Source: Marinifilum flexuosum (lineage in GTDB: Bacteria > Bacteroidota > Bacteroidia > Bacteroidales > Marinifilaceae). From it: a DNA stretch of 64,000 nt. Positions within the stretch are counted from its first letter, which is position 1. Every line of letters begins with the position of its first letter. Shown here piece by piece: positions 35,412 through 44,509 of this stretch. The stretch lies in assembly GCF_003610555.1 (NCBI RefSeq), contig NZ_RAPQ01000008.1, positions 2,286,490 to 2,350,489 of the forward strand, read 5' to 3'. The notes beneath the pieces were generated by a model, which was not told the origin of the DNA, did not search any database, and saw only the letters and a program-made list of their open reading frames with translations. A program made the position numbers and the translations under genes.

Positions 35412-36275
35412 TTAATCAAAAACAATCGTCCTCGTACCATCCACAATAATACGATGCTCTGCCTTGTAGCTAAGTGCACGAGCCAGAACAATACGTTCTA
35501 AATCACGACCTTTACGGATTAAATCGGGAATGGTATCCTTGTGGGTAATGCGCATGATATCCTGCTCGATAATAGGTCCCTCGTCTAGATCTTCGGTAAC
35601 AAAATGGCTGGTTGCGCCAATCATTTTTACACCGCGTTCGTAGGCCTGCTTGTATGGGTTTCCGCCCACAAATCCCGGAAGGAAAGAGTGGTGAATGTTG
35701 ATGATTTTATTGCGATAGGCTTCGATGAAACTCGGTGATAATACCTGCATATAGCGAGCCAACACCACCAAATCGATATCATGTTCCTTCAAAAGAGCAA
35801 TTTCTTTAGCTTCCTGTTCCTGTTTGTTTTCCTTGGTAATTGGGAAAACATGATAAGGAATGTTATGAGCATCGGCAATGTGTTTCAAATCGGGATGATT
35901 GGAGATGATCAGAGGAATTTCAATCTCGTACTCGTTCATGTTGTAGCGCCATAAAATCTCTTGCAAGCAATGATCGTATTTGGATACAAAAATGGCCACA
36001 CGTTGTTTCTGTCCCGAAAACTCGATTCTCCAATGTGCCATAAACTCTTTGGCAAGCGGCTCGAAGGCAGCATGCAATTCTGAGGCCGGAATATTAGAGT
36101 TTTTCATGTTCCAAACCACACGAAATGAAAAGAATTCCTGGTTTTGATTTACATGCTCATCTAGTGCAATAATATTGCCACCACTTTGGTAGATAAACTG
36201 TGTGATTTTAGCTACAATCCCGTTCTGATCGGGACAAGTAAGAAGCAAATAAGCATTTACATTATTTTCAGACAT
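35412..36275 (-). CDS. purU: formyltetrahydrofolate deformylase
   Basis: 287 residues. An N-terminal ACT domain (about 8-85; LLTCPDQNGIVAKITQFIYQSGGNIIALDEHV) is followed by a formyltransferase-type domain with IAIFVSKYDHCLQEILWRY-like start, LVVLARYMQVLSPSFIEAYRNKIINIHHSFLPGF and SHFVTEDLDEGPIIEQD, carrying the catalytic Asn/His/Asp equivalents. PurU hydrolyses 10-formyl-THF to formate and THF, balancing one-carbon pools and feeding PurT. Normal length. Divergent from the radical SAM gene. Confidence 0.93.
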   Translation of the reverse strand: MSENNVNAYLLLTCPDQNGIVAKITQFIYQSGGNIIALDEHVNQNQEFFSFRVVWNMKNSNIPASELHAAFEPLAKEFMAHWRIEFSGQKQRVAIFVSKYDHCLQEILWRYNMNEYEIEIPLIISNHPDLKHIADAHNIPYHVFPITKENKQEQEAKEIALLKEHDIDLVVLARYMQVLSPSFIEAYRNKIINIHHSFLPGFVGGNPYKQAYERGVKMIGATSHFVTEDLDEGPIIEQDIMRITHKDTIPDLIRKGRDLERIVLARALSYKAEHRIIVDGTRTIVFD

Positions 36276-36504
36276 ATTCGTGCGTTTAATCGGATATTCC
36301 CGATGGTTAATTACTTAAAATTTACGAATTGTCCGTTAGAATTTGATAGGTGTGTCATGCAAAAATAGAAATTTTGTTGAAAGAGAGAAAATCCTAAGAC
36401 ACTGTTTAAATTCTGAAGGATAATTTTAATCAGTTTCTAATATATTTCATTAGGTTTGCTATGTAAAATCACGGTTTGAAAGAGAACTGTAAGTTTAGTA
36501 AAAG

Positions 36505-37455
36505 ATGACAAAGGAAAGAATGTATAAATATTTGTTTGGGCCAATCCCATCGAGACGTTTAGGCATGTCGTTGGGGGTAGATTTGGTGCCCAAAAAAGTG
36601 TGCTCCATTGATTGTGTGTATTGCGAAGTTGGAAGAACAACGCAATTGTCGGTACAACCAGAAGATTATATTGCTGCAGATATGATTAAGGAAGAGTTGA
36701 ACCACTATTTGCAGCACAATCAGGCTCCCGATTATGTGACCATAACGGCATCGGGTGAGCCAACCTTAAATGCCAATTTGGAAGAGATCATTGCTTTTGT
36801 AAAGCAGAATGAGGCAAATATTCCAGTCTGTGTTATCACCAACGGAACCCTTTTACATGATAAGAAGGTAAGAGAAGCGCTAAATAAAGCAGATTTGATT
36901 CTGCCATCATTAGATGCGGCAACAGAGCCTGTATTCCGAAAGATAAACCGTCCGCACAAGGAGATCAATTTTGAAGCTTACATTCAGGGAATGATCGATT
37001 TTAGTGCCGAGTTTAAGGGTGAAATTTGGCTGGAAGTATTCATCTTGCCAAATTATAACGACAGCAAGGAAGAGTTATTAGCCCTAAAGGAAATCATCTT
37101 AAAAATTAATCCTGATATCGTTCAGTTGAATACCCTGGATCGTCCGGGAACTGTTGCCAATCTTTGTGGTGCAACACAAGAAGAGTTGCAAGCGGTAATG
37201 GATTTATGGCAATTGGATAATGTGAGAATCATTGCCAAAGCCAAGCAGTCGACACAAACGCAATTTCGTTCGGATACCGAAACGGCAATCAAAGAAACCA
37301 TATCGCGCAGACCTTGTACGGTTGAAGATCTAATTACAATGCTGGGACTGTGTGAAGAAGAAATTGATAGATGCCTGGGAAATCTGGCCAGCCTGAAAGG
37401 ATTCGAAAAAGTGGAACAGGAGAGAGGTGTGTTCTATCAGATTCGTGAGCAGTAA
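36505..37455 (+). CDS. radical SAM protein (COG0731-like) with C-terminal winged helix
   Basis: 316 residues. The cluster motif is C33-x3-C37-x2-C40 (VCSIDCVYCEVGRTTQ) after YLFGPIPSRRLGMSLGVDL, a start typical of COG0731 Fe-S oxidoreductases. ITASGEPTLN is the GGE-like SAM-binding motif. The last 70 residues (AIKETISRRPCTVEDLITMLGLCEEEIDRCLGNLASLKGF) look like a winged helix. The substrate is unknown; relatives include wyosine-type tRNA enzymes, but none of their other domains is here. A second ATG lies five codons downstream. Confidence 0.85.
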   Translation: MTKERMYKYLFGPIPSRRLGMSLGVDLVPKKVCSIDCVYCEVGRTTQLSVQPEDYIAADMIKEELNHYLQHNQAPDYVTITASGEPTLNANLEEIIAFVKQNEANIPVCVITNGTLLHDKKVREALNKADLILPSLDAATEPVFRKINRPHKEINFEAYIQGMIDFSAEFKGEIWLEVFILPNYNDSKEELLALKEIILKINPDIVQLNTLDRPGTVANLCGATQEELQAVMDLWQLDNVRIIAKAKQSTQTQFRSDTETAIKETISRRPCTVEDLITMLGLCEEEIDRCLGNLASLKGFEKVEQERGVFYQIREQ

Positions 37456-37764
37456 AATATTTCACGCAGAGTCCGCAAAGAATTTATACGGAAAGAACGC
37501 AAAGAATCTCTGAGGCCAGAACAAATCATTTAATACTTGAAATTGTATTAATACATTTAATTATACGATAAAAATAAAGGCAGTTGAATCATTTCAATTG
37601 CCTTTACTTTATTTAGTAAATAGTACTAAAAACATTAGCAAAAGAACGCAAAGATTAAATATACAATGATATCCTCTTTGCGTTCTTCCCATATAAATTT
37701 TTTGCGCACTTGGCGTGGAACAACTTTCAATTATTAATTACTCATTACTAATCGTACATTAATT
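37456..37764. other. intergenic region with terminator and CGCAAAG repeats
   Basis: Three elements fill this gap. CACGCAGAGTCCGCAAAG/GAACGCAAAG words lie at 37463-37512. A terminator is at 37576-37610. A 13-bp inverted pair AAGAACGCAAAGA (37641-37653) and TCTTTGCGTTCTT (37675-37687) follows. No gene is supported. Confidence 0.65.
37576..37610 (+). terminator. intrinsic terminator between convergent genes
   Basis: AAAGGCAGTTGAAT/ATTTCAATTGCCTTT forms a long stem with a small loop and one wobble, followed by ACTTTATTT. It lies after the radical SAM gene and may also work for the converging phosphofructokinase transcript. Confidence 0.75.
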
Positions 37765-38985
37765 TTAATTCCAATTCAAAATATTTTTGAAGATATAATT
37801 TTCTGGATCCGGAAGGTACTCCTTAGCTGCTTCCATATCTTCCTCAGTTAGATAATGTAAGTTGTAATTCACTACATTTTGAACTTTATCGCTGTTTACA
37901 TCTACCAAACGAGGTTTTACTTTTCCATTTTCATCTTCAACATCTTTTAAGAAAAGTGGAGCTACATCACCTTTAGGATCAACAGTCACCATACATTTCG
38001 AATGGCCTTGCTTGAATAAAGTGTAAACACCATCGCCAAGAAGAGTACAAAGGCTCAAGTCGAATCCGATAGGACGACAACAACGCAAACCGAAACCTAA
38101 TTCTACCGGACGAGTTCCAATGTTTAGTCCGTAAGATTTGATTTTGCGCTGAATCAGCATGTTAAATACGTGAGATTTACTAACGTTGAACAACTCAGGA
38201 TGACCGTGAGCATCGTAGGTAAAGTTCACACCGGTACTTTCAATTTCTTCGTCGCTCATAAAGTGGAAAACACCTTCACTAATTACAGCAGCACCATAGT
38301 TCAATCCTAAAATTCTACGTTTGATGATAGATGAGATCACCAATTGTGCAATCTTCTCTGCCGAGATATCAGTTTTGTTGAACATCTCAGGGATGATAAT
38401 CATTGGGAAATGACATGCAGCACCAATTCCGAATGCCAGGTGACCCGCTTCACGACCCATGGCAGCCAATACGAACCAGTTCTGAGAAGTTCTAGCATCT
38501 TCGTAAACCGTTGTTGCAATCTTAACCCCTTCGTCTTTTGCCGAGTGGAATCCGAATGTTGGGGTTCCTTCTGGCAATGGAAGATCGTTATCGATGGTTT
38601 TTGGTACGTGAATGTTTGAAATGTTCACATTGTTATCAGCCAAATATTTGCTGATTCTGTTTGCAGTAGATGCAGTATCGTCGCCACCAACGGTAACCAA
38701 TAGTTTTACGTTGTTATCAATAAAGAATTTGGTTGTAAAATCGCTGTCTTTTGGCTTAAAACGACTCATCTTTAGGTGTGAACCACCTTTGGTGAAAATT
38801 GCATCAAGAGTTACAAAGTCTAATTCCTCCATTTTACGATCTTCAGAGAAAAGACCTTTATAACCTTCGTGTAAACCAATAACTCGGTAACCATTTCTTA
38901 AAAATACTTTACCAACGCTACTAATTACAGTATTAATTCCTGGTGCTGGACCTCCACCACACAAAATAACAACAGATTCTTTCAT
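37765..38985 (-). CDS. phosphofructokinase, diphosphate-dependent type by motif
   Basis: 406 residues from the ATG at 38983-38985; five codons upstream is only a TTG. PFK motifs are LCGGGPAPGINTVI, VTVGGDDTASTANRI (100-110) and HVPKTIDNDLPLPEGTPTFGFHSA (127-150). In the family, Asp after GGD (G-G-D-D) and Lys before T-I-D-N-D mark PPi rather than ATP as phosphoryl donor, and both are present. It should interconvert fructose 6-phosphate and fructose 1,6-bisphosphate reversibly with PPi. A TATATTTG -7-like element (39024-39031, minus) lies upstream without a clear -33. Confidence 0.88.
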   Translation of the reverse strand: MKESVVILCGGGPAPGINTVISSVGKVFLRNGYRVIGLHEGYKGLFSEDRKMEELDFVTLDAIFTKGGSHLKMSRFKPKDSDFTTKFFIDNNVKLLVTVGGDDTASTANRISKYLADNNVNISNIHVPKTIDNDLPLPEGTPTFGFHSAKDEGVKIATTVYEDARTSQNWFVLAAMGREAGHLAFGIGAACHFPMIIIPEMFNKTDISAEKIAQLVISSIIKRRILGLNYGAAVISEGVFHFMSDEEIESTGVNFTYDAHGHPELFNVSKSHVFNMLIQRKIKSYGLNIGTRPVELGFGLRCCRPIGFDLSLCTLLGDGVYTLFKQGHSKCMVTVDPKGDVAPLFLKDVEDENGKVKPRLVDVNSDKVQNVVNYNLHYLTEEDMEAAKEYLPDPENYIFKNILNWN

Positions 38986-39200
38986 ACTATTTAGTCTCAA
39001 ATATCATTTTTAAAAAGATTGGGCAAATATAGAGCTTTTGAATTGAATTGATTGATTGCAAAAGCTAATTCTTGTGCAGAATTAAATGATTTGAACCACA
39101 TATAAATATTTTGTAAAGCCGAAACAATGTTATAAATTTATATCCGACACCACTCTCAATACTTAATTCAAAAAGTATTTCTAACCTTCATTTTAAAAAT

Positions 39201-41120
39201 ATGAAACGTAATTATCTGATTTTATTGATTTTTGTTGTTGCTCTTGTGTCTTGTGAGCCAGCAAAAGAAAAGATTACGGTACCATCGTACAGTATCGAGC
39301 AATTCTACAAGAACATTAGTGTAAGCGGAGGATCATTTTCTTCTGATAAATCGAAGTTATTGGTAAGCAGTAACGAAACAGGTATCTATAACCTGTTCGA
39401 GATTCCTGTTGATGGCTCAGGTCAGAAACAATTAACTTCCTCCGAAAAAGAGTCCTATTTTGCCATTTCCTATTTTCCAAATAGCGATAAGGTCTTGTTC
39501 TCGGCTGATCAGGGTGGAAATGAAAACAATCACATCTACATGAGAGACGAAGAAGGGAATATTACTGATTTAACTCCATTCGAAAATGCAAAAGCAAGTT
39601 TCTGGGGATGGGATCGTGATGAAAAATCTTTCTTTTATCAATCGAACAAGCGCAATCCTAAGTTTATGGATTTGTACCAGGTAAGTGTTGAGTCGGTTCT
39701 TAATGGCAAGCCAAATCCTAAGTTAATTTACACCAACAATGATGGTTTTGATGTTGAAGCTAAAAGTAAGAATAACAGATATCTGGCGTTAACACAAAGT
39801 CTGACTACTACTAATAATGAGATGTATTTGTACGATAGAAGAACAGGCAAACGTACACACATCTCGGAGCATTTTGGTGATGCAAGCTATAATCCACAAT
39901 TCTTCAGTTTAGATAACAAATACTTGTATTATTTGTGTAATGAAGATTCTGATTTTGTTTATCTAAACAAGTATGATATTGAAACAGGAGAGAAAAGTTT
40001 GGTTTATAAAACCAATTGGGATGTTTGGTATGCATATCACAGCTACAATGAAACCTATAGGATTATTGGTATCAATGAAGATGGAAAAACCAATATTAAA
40101 GTAGTTGAGATTGCAAGTGGAAAAGAGGTTCAATTGCCTAAGATTCCTAGTGCTGATATCAAATCGATTCGCATAACGAAAGATGAGCAAAGAGGAAGAT
40201 TGGTTGTTGGAACATCTGTATCGCCAAATAATATTTATGTGTTTGATATGGGAGATACAGAAGCCAGAAAGCTTACCAATACGTTAAATCCTAAAATTGA
40301 TCCTGCAAACCTTGTTGAAGCTGAAGTGGTTCGTTATGAATCGTTTGATGGTCTTCCAATTCCTGCCATTTATTATCAACCAAAAGTGGCAAGCACCGAT
40401 AACAAAGTACCTGCTTTGGTTTGGGTACATGGTGGTCCGGGTGGGCAATCGCGTGTTGGTTACTTCTCACTAATTCAATATATGGTGAACCAAGGCTATG
40501 CAGTTTTGGCTGTAAACAACCGAGGAAGTAGCGGTTATGGTAAGAAATTCTTTGCTATGGACGATAAAAAGCATGGCGATGTAGATTTGAAAGATTGTAT
40601 CTGGGGAAAGAAATTCCTGATTAATACAGGTGTTGTTGATCCTGATAAGATTGGTATTATTGGTGGATCGTATGGTGGATATATGACCATGGCTGCACTT
40701 ACCTATACACCAGATGAGTTTAAAGTGGGTGTAAATATTTTTGGAGTAACCAATTGGTTGAGAACTCTAAAATCAATTCCTCCGTATTGGGAGTCGTTTA
40801 GAAAAGCTTTATATGCTGAAATGGGTGATCCTACAACTCAGGATTCTGTAGCATTATATAATAAATCTCCATTGTTTTTCGCTGATAAGGTAACTAAACC
40901 CTTAATGGTACTTCAGGGAGCAAATGATGTTCGTGTTCTTCAGGTTGAATCGGACGAAATTGTTGAAGCTGTTAAGAAAAATAATGTTCCTGTAGAATAT
41001 ATCGTTTTCCCGGATGAAGGTCATGGTTTCCGTAAGAAGGAAAATGAAATCAAGGGATATGGACAAATTGTAAATTTCTTGGATAAATATTTAAAAGAGA
41101 AGAAAGATCAAAAAGAATAA
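39201..41120 (+). CDS. S9 family peptidase lipoprotein (prolyl oligopeptidase type)
   Basis: 639 residues with lipobox VALVSC. The N-terminal beta-propeller (about 40-370) has TolB/PD40-like blades. The C-terminal alpha/beta hydrolase has PALVWVHGGPGGQSR, the nucleophile IIGGSYGGYMTMAALTY (Ser about 490), the acid in QGANDVRVLQVESD (about 575) and His in FPDEGHGFRKKENE (about 607). It should act in the periplasm on short peptides, as a dipeptidyl or acylaminoacyl peptidase. A bidirectional terminator separates it from the superoxide reductase gene. Confidence 0.93.
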   Translation: MKRNYLILLIFVVALVSCEPAKEKITVPSYSIEQFYKNISVSGGSFSSDKSKLLVSSNETGIYNLFEIPVDGSGQKQLTSSEKESYFAISYFPNSDKVLFSADQGGNENNHIYMRDEEGNITDLTPFENAKASFWGWDRDEKSFFYQSNKRNPKFMDLYQVSVESVLNGKPNPKLIYTNNDGFDVEAKSKNNRYLALTQSLTTTNNEMYLYDRRTGKRTHISEHFGDASYNPQFFSLDNKYLYYLCNEDSDFVYLNKYDIETGEKSLVYKTNWDVWYAYHSYNETYRIIGINEDGKTNIKVVEIASGKEVQLPKIPSADIKSIRITKDEQRGRLVVGTSVSPNNIYVFDMGDTEARKLTNTLNPKIDPANLVEAEVVRYESFDGLPIPAIYYQPKVASTDNKVPALVWVHGGPGGQSRVGYFSLIQYMVNQGYAVLAVNNRGSSGYGKKFFAMDDKKHGDVDLKDCIWGKKFLINTGVVDPDKIGIIGGSYGGYMTMAALTYTPDEFKVGVNIFGVTNWLRTLKSIPPYWESFRKALYAEMGDPTTQDSVALYNKSPLFFADKVTKPLMVLQGANDVRVLQVESDEIVEAVKKNNVPVEYIVFPDEGHGFRKKENEIKGYGQIVNFLDKYLKEKKDQKE

Positions 41121-41125
41121 AAAAG

Positions 41126-41156
41126 AAAAGGGAAACCATTTGGTTTCCCTTTTTTT
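41126..41156. terminator. bidirectional intrinsic terminator
   Basis: The stem AAAAGGGAAACCA/TGGTTTCCCTTTT, with A-tract on one side and T-tract on the other, lies between the convergent S9 peptidase and superoxide reductase genes. Confidence 0.9.
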
Positions 41157-41173
41157 ACAAATCTATGAAATTG

Positions 41174-41554
41174 TTATTCTGAAACTTCAACTAGTTTCTC
41201 ATCTGAGTGCCACAATCCGTGCTTAGTACAGAATGCTGTAGCAGTTAATTTCATTTTACGAGAAGGAACCACGTAAAAATCAACTTCGGTTTGGTTTGCT
41301 ACTCCACCAAGAACTCCTGTTGAGAAGTTAGCCTGGGTTAACATTTTTTCACCGTCCCAAAGTTGTACCCATGCTACATAGTGATCGAAATCATCTGGAT
41401 GTGCATAAGCATCACCTATTTTCACTTTAACCTTGAATTTTTCACCTTTCTTTGCTGATTCATCACAGTGAATAAAAGCTGAATGTCTATCGATATAATC
41501 TTTTTTTGCTTCGCCTTCGATAGTAGTGATATCTTGATATGTATTAATTTTCAT
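41174..41554 (-). CDS. superoxide reductase (class II, neelaredoxin-type)
   Basis: 126 residues made of the SORL iron domain only, without the N-terminal desulforedoxin domain. Candidate ligands of the Fe(His)4Cys site are visible: His24 (DRHSAF), His52 (AHPDDF), His58 (DHYVAW), Cys109 and His112 (AFCTKHGLWH). The C-x2-H end motif is diagnostic. It reduces superoxide to hydrogen peroxide without making oxygen, the usual strategy of anaerobes. It lies 62 bases downstream of the peroxiredoxin gene in the same direction, with a short ACCAC/GTGGT dyad between, so co-expression is likely. Confidence 0.88.
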   Translation of the reverse strand: MKINTYQDITTIEGEAKKDYIDRHSAFIHCDESAKKGEKFKVKVKIGDAYAHPDDFDHYVAWVQLWDGEKMLTQANFSTGVLGGVANQTEVDFYVVPSRKMKLTATAFCTKHGLWHSDEKLVEVSE

Positions 41555-41616
41555 GATATTGTATTTTTTTGATTTTAACCACCTAAGTGGTATAGAGATT
41601 AATTTGTTTCTTATTC

Positions 41617-42249
41617 TTAGTTCTTGCTTAAGTATTCTGCAACACCTTCAGCAGTAGCTTGCATAGCTTCTTCACCTTTGCTCCAGTTAGCTGGACATAC
41701 TTCACCATTTTCTTCGAAGTGGTGTAGTGCATCAACCATACGGATTGCTTCATCAACGTTACGTCCCAATGGAAGGTCGTTAATTACAGAGTGACGAACA
41801 ACACCTTGCTTGTCGATAAGGAATAATCCACGGTAAGCAACAGGAGCACCAGTCGAAACTGCATTTCCTTCAGCATCATAATCATACTCAGAAGCCAATA
41901 CACCAAAGTTTTCTGAAATTGTTTTAGACAAGTCAGCAACAAGTGGGTAAGTAACACCTTCGATACCACCTTTGTTTCTTGGAGTATTTAACCAAGCAAA
42001 GTGAGAGAATTCTGAATCAACAGAACAACCTACTACTGCTACATTTCTTTTTTCAAATTCTGCTAATTTGTCCTGGAAAGCGATTAACTCAGTTGGACAA
42101 ACAAAAGTAAAATCAAGAGGGTAGAAGAAGAATACTACTTCTTGTTTTCCCACGAATTGATCTAAAGAAAATCCTTCAACAATTTGATTTCCGTTTACTA
42201 CAGCGCTAGCCTGAAATGATGGAGCTTTTTTTCCGATTAAAGTTTGCAT
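41617..42249 (-). CDS. typical 2-Cys peroxiredoxin
   Basis: 210 residues. Peroxidatic Cys51 is in YPLDFTFVCPTELIAF, resolving Cys185 in GEVCPANWSKGE. The active-site Thr/Arg context and the C-terminal helix EAMQATAEGVAEYLSKN are typical of AhpC/Prx1 enzymes. It reduces H2O2 and organic peroxides with thioredoxin or AhpF as donor (no ahpF here). Paired with superoxide reductase, it removes the peroxide that enzyme makes. A near-ideal Bacteroidota promoter lies 48 bases upstream. Confidence 0.94.
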   Translation of the reverse strand: MQTLIGKKAPSFQASAVVNGNQIVEGFSLDQFVGKQEVVFFFYPLDFTFVCPTELIAFQDKLAEFEKRNVAVVGCSVDSEFSHFAWLNTPRNKGGIEGVTYPLVADLSKTISENFGVLASEYDYDAEGNAVSTGAPVAYRGLFLIDKQGVVRHSVINDLPLGRNVDEAIRMVDALHHFEENGEVCPANWSKGEEAMQATAEGVAEYLSKN

Positions 42250-42296
42250 CTTAGATTTATTTTAAAGTTTATTTTTCTTTGTTTTTGTAACTGACA

Positions 42297-42328
42297 CAAA
42301 TGTAGAATTGATTTGAATAACGCACAAA
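42297..42328 (-). promoter_or_regulatory. Bacteroidota-type promoter of the peroxiredoxin gene
   Basis: On the minus strand, TTTG (42328-42325), a 20-base spacer and TACATTTG (42304-42297) form a full TTTG-N19-21-TAnnTTTG promoter. It is 48 bases before the peroxiredoxin ATG. It probably drives peroxiredoxin and superoxide reductase together. Confidence 0.75.
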
Positions 42329-42553
42329 TTATATTAATCAGTAATTTTTATACCTATATAGAGAGAATTAATAATGGGGAACTGAAAGCATTTAAATATG
42401 CAGTGTTTCAGGCAAAACCAAAATTTGGAGAGTTCATGTGCTTCGAATAATTTTTTATTGAGTGATAATTTTTAGTTTTGTAGAAGTTACAACATTATTC
42501 TGATAATTACTTGCACTTAAAGTACATTTTAAAAGAAAGATAATATATTGAAT
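42329..42553. other. remaining divergent intergenic region, nothing recognised
   Basis: The divergent gap between peroxiredoxin and the esterase runs from 42250 to 42553. Beyond the promoter at 42297-42328 I see no repeat, hairpin or small gene. Confidence 0.5.
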
Positions 42554-43378
42554 ATGAATGCCTCTAAATACTGTTTCGAAAGCTATAATGAAATAAAAGA
42601 TACATTAACTAAGGATGGAAAAATTAGTTTTTTTGTTTTTAATAGTAGTTCACGTTGCTGGGTACCATACTTTGTTTATTTGCCACCCAATTTTTCTAAA
42701 GCTAAGAACTATCCATTGGTACTTTTTATGCATGGACAAGGAGGTGATGAAACAACTTTTAATAAATACGTAAAAGAAGAGCAGCTTAACAAATGGATAC
42801 TGGGTGGTGAAATTGAACCAGTTGTAATTGCTGGAATTCGGGGTGATAATGATAGAGAGAATGTGCAATGGTTTACCCCAGAGAATGAAAGTCTAATTGC
42901 AGGATATAGTCTGGGAGAGTTTATCCAATATTGTCAGGACAACTTTAATGCCGGTGTTGAAAGGAATGATATTTCAATAGAAGGGCATTCGCGTGGAGCA
43001 GCAGGAGCCATTCATTATTACCTGAAGTATCCAGGAAAGTTTGCTTCCATTGTAGGTATGGGATATGTAAGTGATTATACATTACCATCAAATAAAAAGT
43101 TAGCAGCACAAAATCTGGAATCATTAAAAGAGTTACAAATTCCTTTGCGATTGGAGATTGGCACAGAAGATAGTTTTGTGCTTACCAAGAATCGCAGATG
43201 CATTTATGATCTGCATGATTATATGAATGAATTGGAATTGAATCATGAATTTGAAGTCCTACATGGAGTAGAGCATAGGTTCGATTACTTTTGGCATTAT
43301 TATACCGATGAAGGATTGATTAATGGTTTGCGGCATTTAAAATTTCATGAGAATGCCAGAAAACTTTTAAAGAAGTAA
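42554..43378 (+). CDS. alpha/beta hydrolase, esterase-like
   Basis: 274 residues from the ATG at 42554; an in-frame TTG lies at 42548. No signal peptide. The fold landmarks are VPYFVYLPPNFSKAKNYPLVLFMHGQGGDETTF (oxyanion HGQGG), ISIEGHSRGAAGAIHYYLKYP (nucleophile Ser in GHSRG, about 145), LRLEIGTEDSFV (acid) and LHGVEHRFDYFW (His). It resembles the esterase D/PHB-depolymerase-type putative esterases. Substrate unknown; it may be the first of a run with the two genes downstream. Confidence 0.82.
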   Translation: MNASKYCFESYNEIKDTLTKDGKISFFVFNSSSRCWVPYFVYLPPNFSKAKNYPLVLFMHGQGGDETTFNKYVKEEQLNKWILGGEIEPVVIAGIRGDNDRENVQWFTPENESLIAGYSLGEFIQYCQDNFNAGVERNDISIEGHSRGAAGAIHYYLKYPGKFASIVGMGYVSDYTLPSNKKLAAQNLESLKELQIPLRLEIGTEDSFVLTKNRRCIYDLHDYMNELELNHEFEVLHGVEHRFDYFWHYYTDEGLINGLRHLKFHENARKLLKK

Positions 43379-43421
43379 CTTTAGGAATGAATATTGCTGC
43401 ATCCATTCAAAACAAATTACT

Positions 43422-44504
43422 ATGAGACCACATCTACTTTTATTCTTTAGTTTGATGATTTTTTCCTCCATAAGTTATGGGCAAAAAACAGTTTATTTCG
43501 ATGATAATTGGCTTTCTATAGAAAAAGCTGAAGCCAAATACTATAGTGTTATTTACCCTATTTCAGGAGGCAAATACCAGGTTAAAGACTATACCATTTC
43601 GGGTACTTTGCTATCTGAAACAGATTACCTGCCTAAAGCCGATTTTATTGAGTGGGAAAGATTGTATGAAGAAGGTTTTCAGGATTCAGCAATAGAGGAT
43701 GGCAAGTGTATTGAGTATTTTCCCAATGGAAATAAAAAGAAGCAGTTTTCCTATACAAAAGGAGTTCAGGAAGGAAATATTCGTCTATGGACGCAAGATG
43801 GTAAATTATTACGTGATTTTATTGCACAAAATAAGCTCGCCAATGGTTTGTATCTTGAGTATTATCCGAATGGCAAGGCTAGTTTATCGGTAAACTTTAA
43901 AAATGATACTTTAAATGGACCAGCAGCCTATTATTATTCAAATGGTGCATTATCACAAAAAGGTAGTTTTAAAAATGGTAAAAAACTTGGGAAGTGGACT
44001 TACTGGGCAGAGAATGGAGATGTAATTGGAATAGAAACCTATCGGAATAGTTTTTTTATTGAAGGGCCAGGTATCAATATCGGTTTTCCAAAAGGAAATT
44101 GGTGTCTGGAAGATCAATATAAAGAAGGTAAGCTGATGAATTTTGTTTTTTCCAGAACAGGAGATGGTAAAACACTAAAAAGTGGAGTAGTCCCATCTTG
44201 TATTTTGACTTTGGAATATATTGGTAAAGAGAATACTCTGCTAGACTACTCTTCCTTTAAAAGAAGAAGATTAAGCGTTGATATTCATAAAGTAATTGCA
44301 AAAGAGCAAGAGTTATTTTCATTAGAGAATTCAATGGGGTATTTGGGTTCTTATATTGATGATAATAAGAAGAAAAATACCGTTGTAGTTTTTCATACAA
44401 TTCAAAATGGAATTGGCGTCGAAATGATTCTTGATATCAGACAAGAGGACTATGAGAGTCTAAAAAAAGAGGTAGTATATATTTTAAGATCCATTAAAAA
44501 ATAG
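43422..44504 (+). CDS. exported YwqK/MORN-like repeat protein
   Basis: 360 residues, signal peptide ending SSISYGQ. The centre (about 90-220) holds five YwqK/MORN-like repeats of the form G-x-x-x-E-Y-x-P-N-G-x: CIEYFPNGNKKKQFSYTKGVQEG, RLWTQDGKLLRDF, GLYLEYYPNGKASLSVNFKNDTLNG, AYYYSNGALSQKGSFKNGKKLG and KWTYWAENGDVIGIETY. The C-terminal 130 residues match nothing I know. Databases label such repeats toxin-antitoxin YwqK antitoxin, but no toxin is adjacent and the protein is exported, so I do not adopt that role. It lies 5 bases before the MOSC gene. Confidence 0.8.
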   Translation: MRPHLLLFFSLMIFSSISYGQKTVYFDDNWLSIEKAEAKYYSVIYPISGGKYQVKDYTISGTLLSETDYLPKADFIEWERLYEEGFQDSAIEDGKCIEYFPNGNKKKQFSYTKGVQEGNIRLWTQDGKLLRDFIAQNKLANGLYLEYYPNGKASLSVNFKNDTLNGPAAYYYSNGALSQKGSFKNGKKLGKWTYWAENGDVIGIETYRNSFFIEGPGINIGFPKGNWCLEDQYKEGKLMNFVFSRTGDGKTLKSGVVPSCILTLEYIGKENTLLDYSSFKRRRLSVDIHKVIAKEQELFSLENSMGYLGSYIDDNKKKNTVVVFHTIQNGIGVEMILDIRQEDYESLKKEVVYILRSIKK

Positions 44505-44509
44505 TTGCT

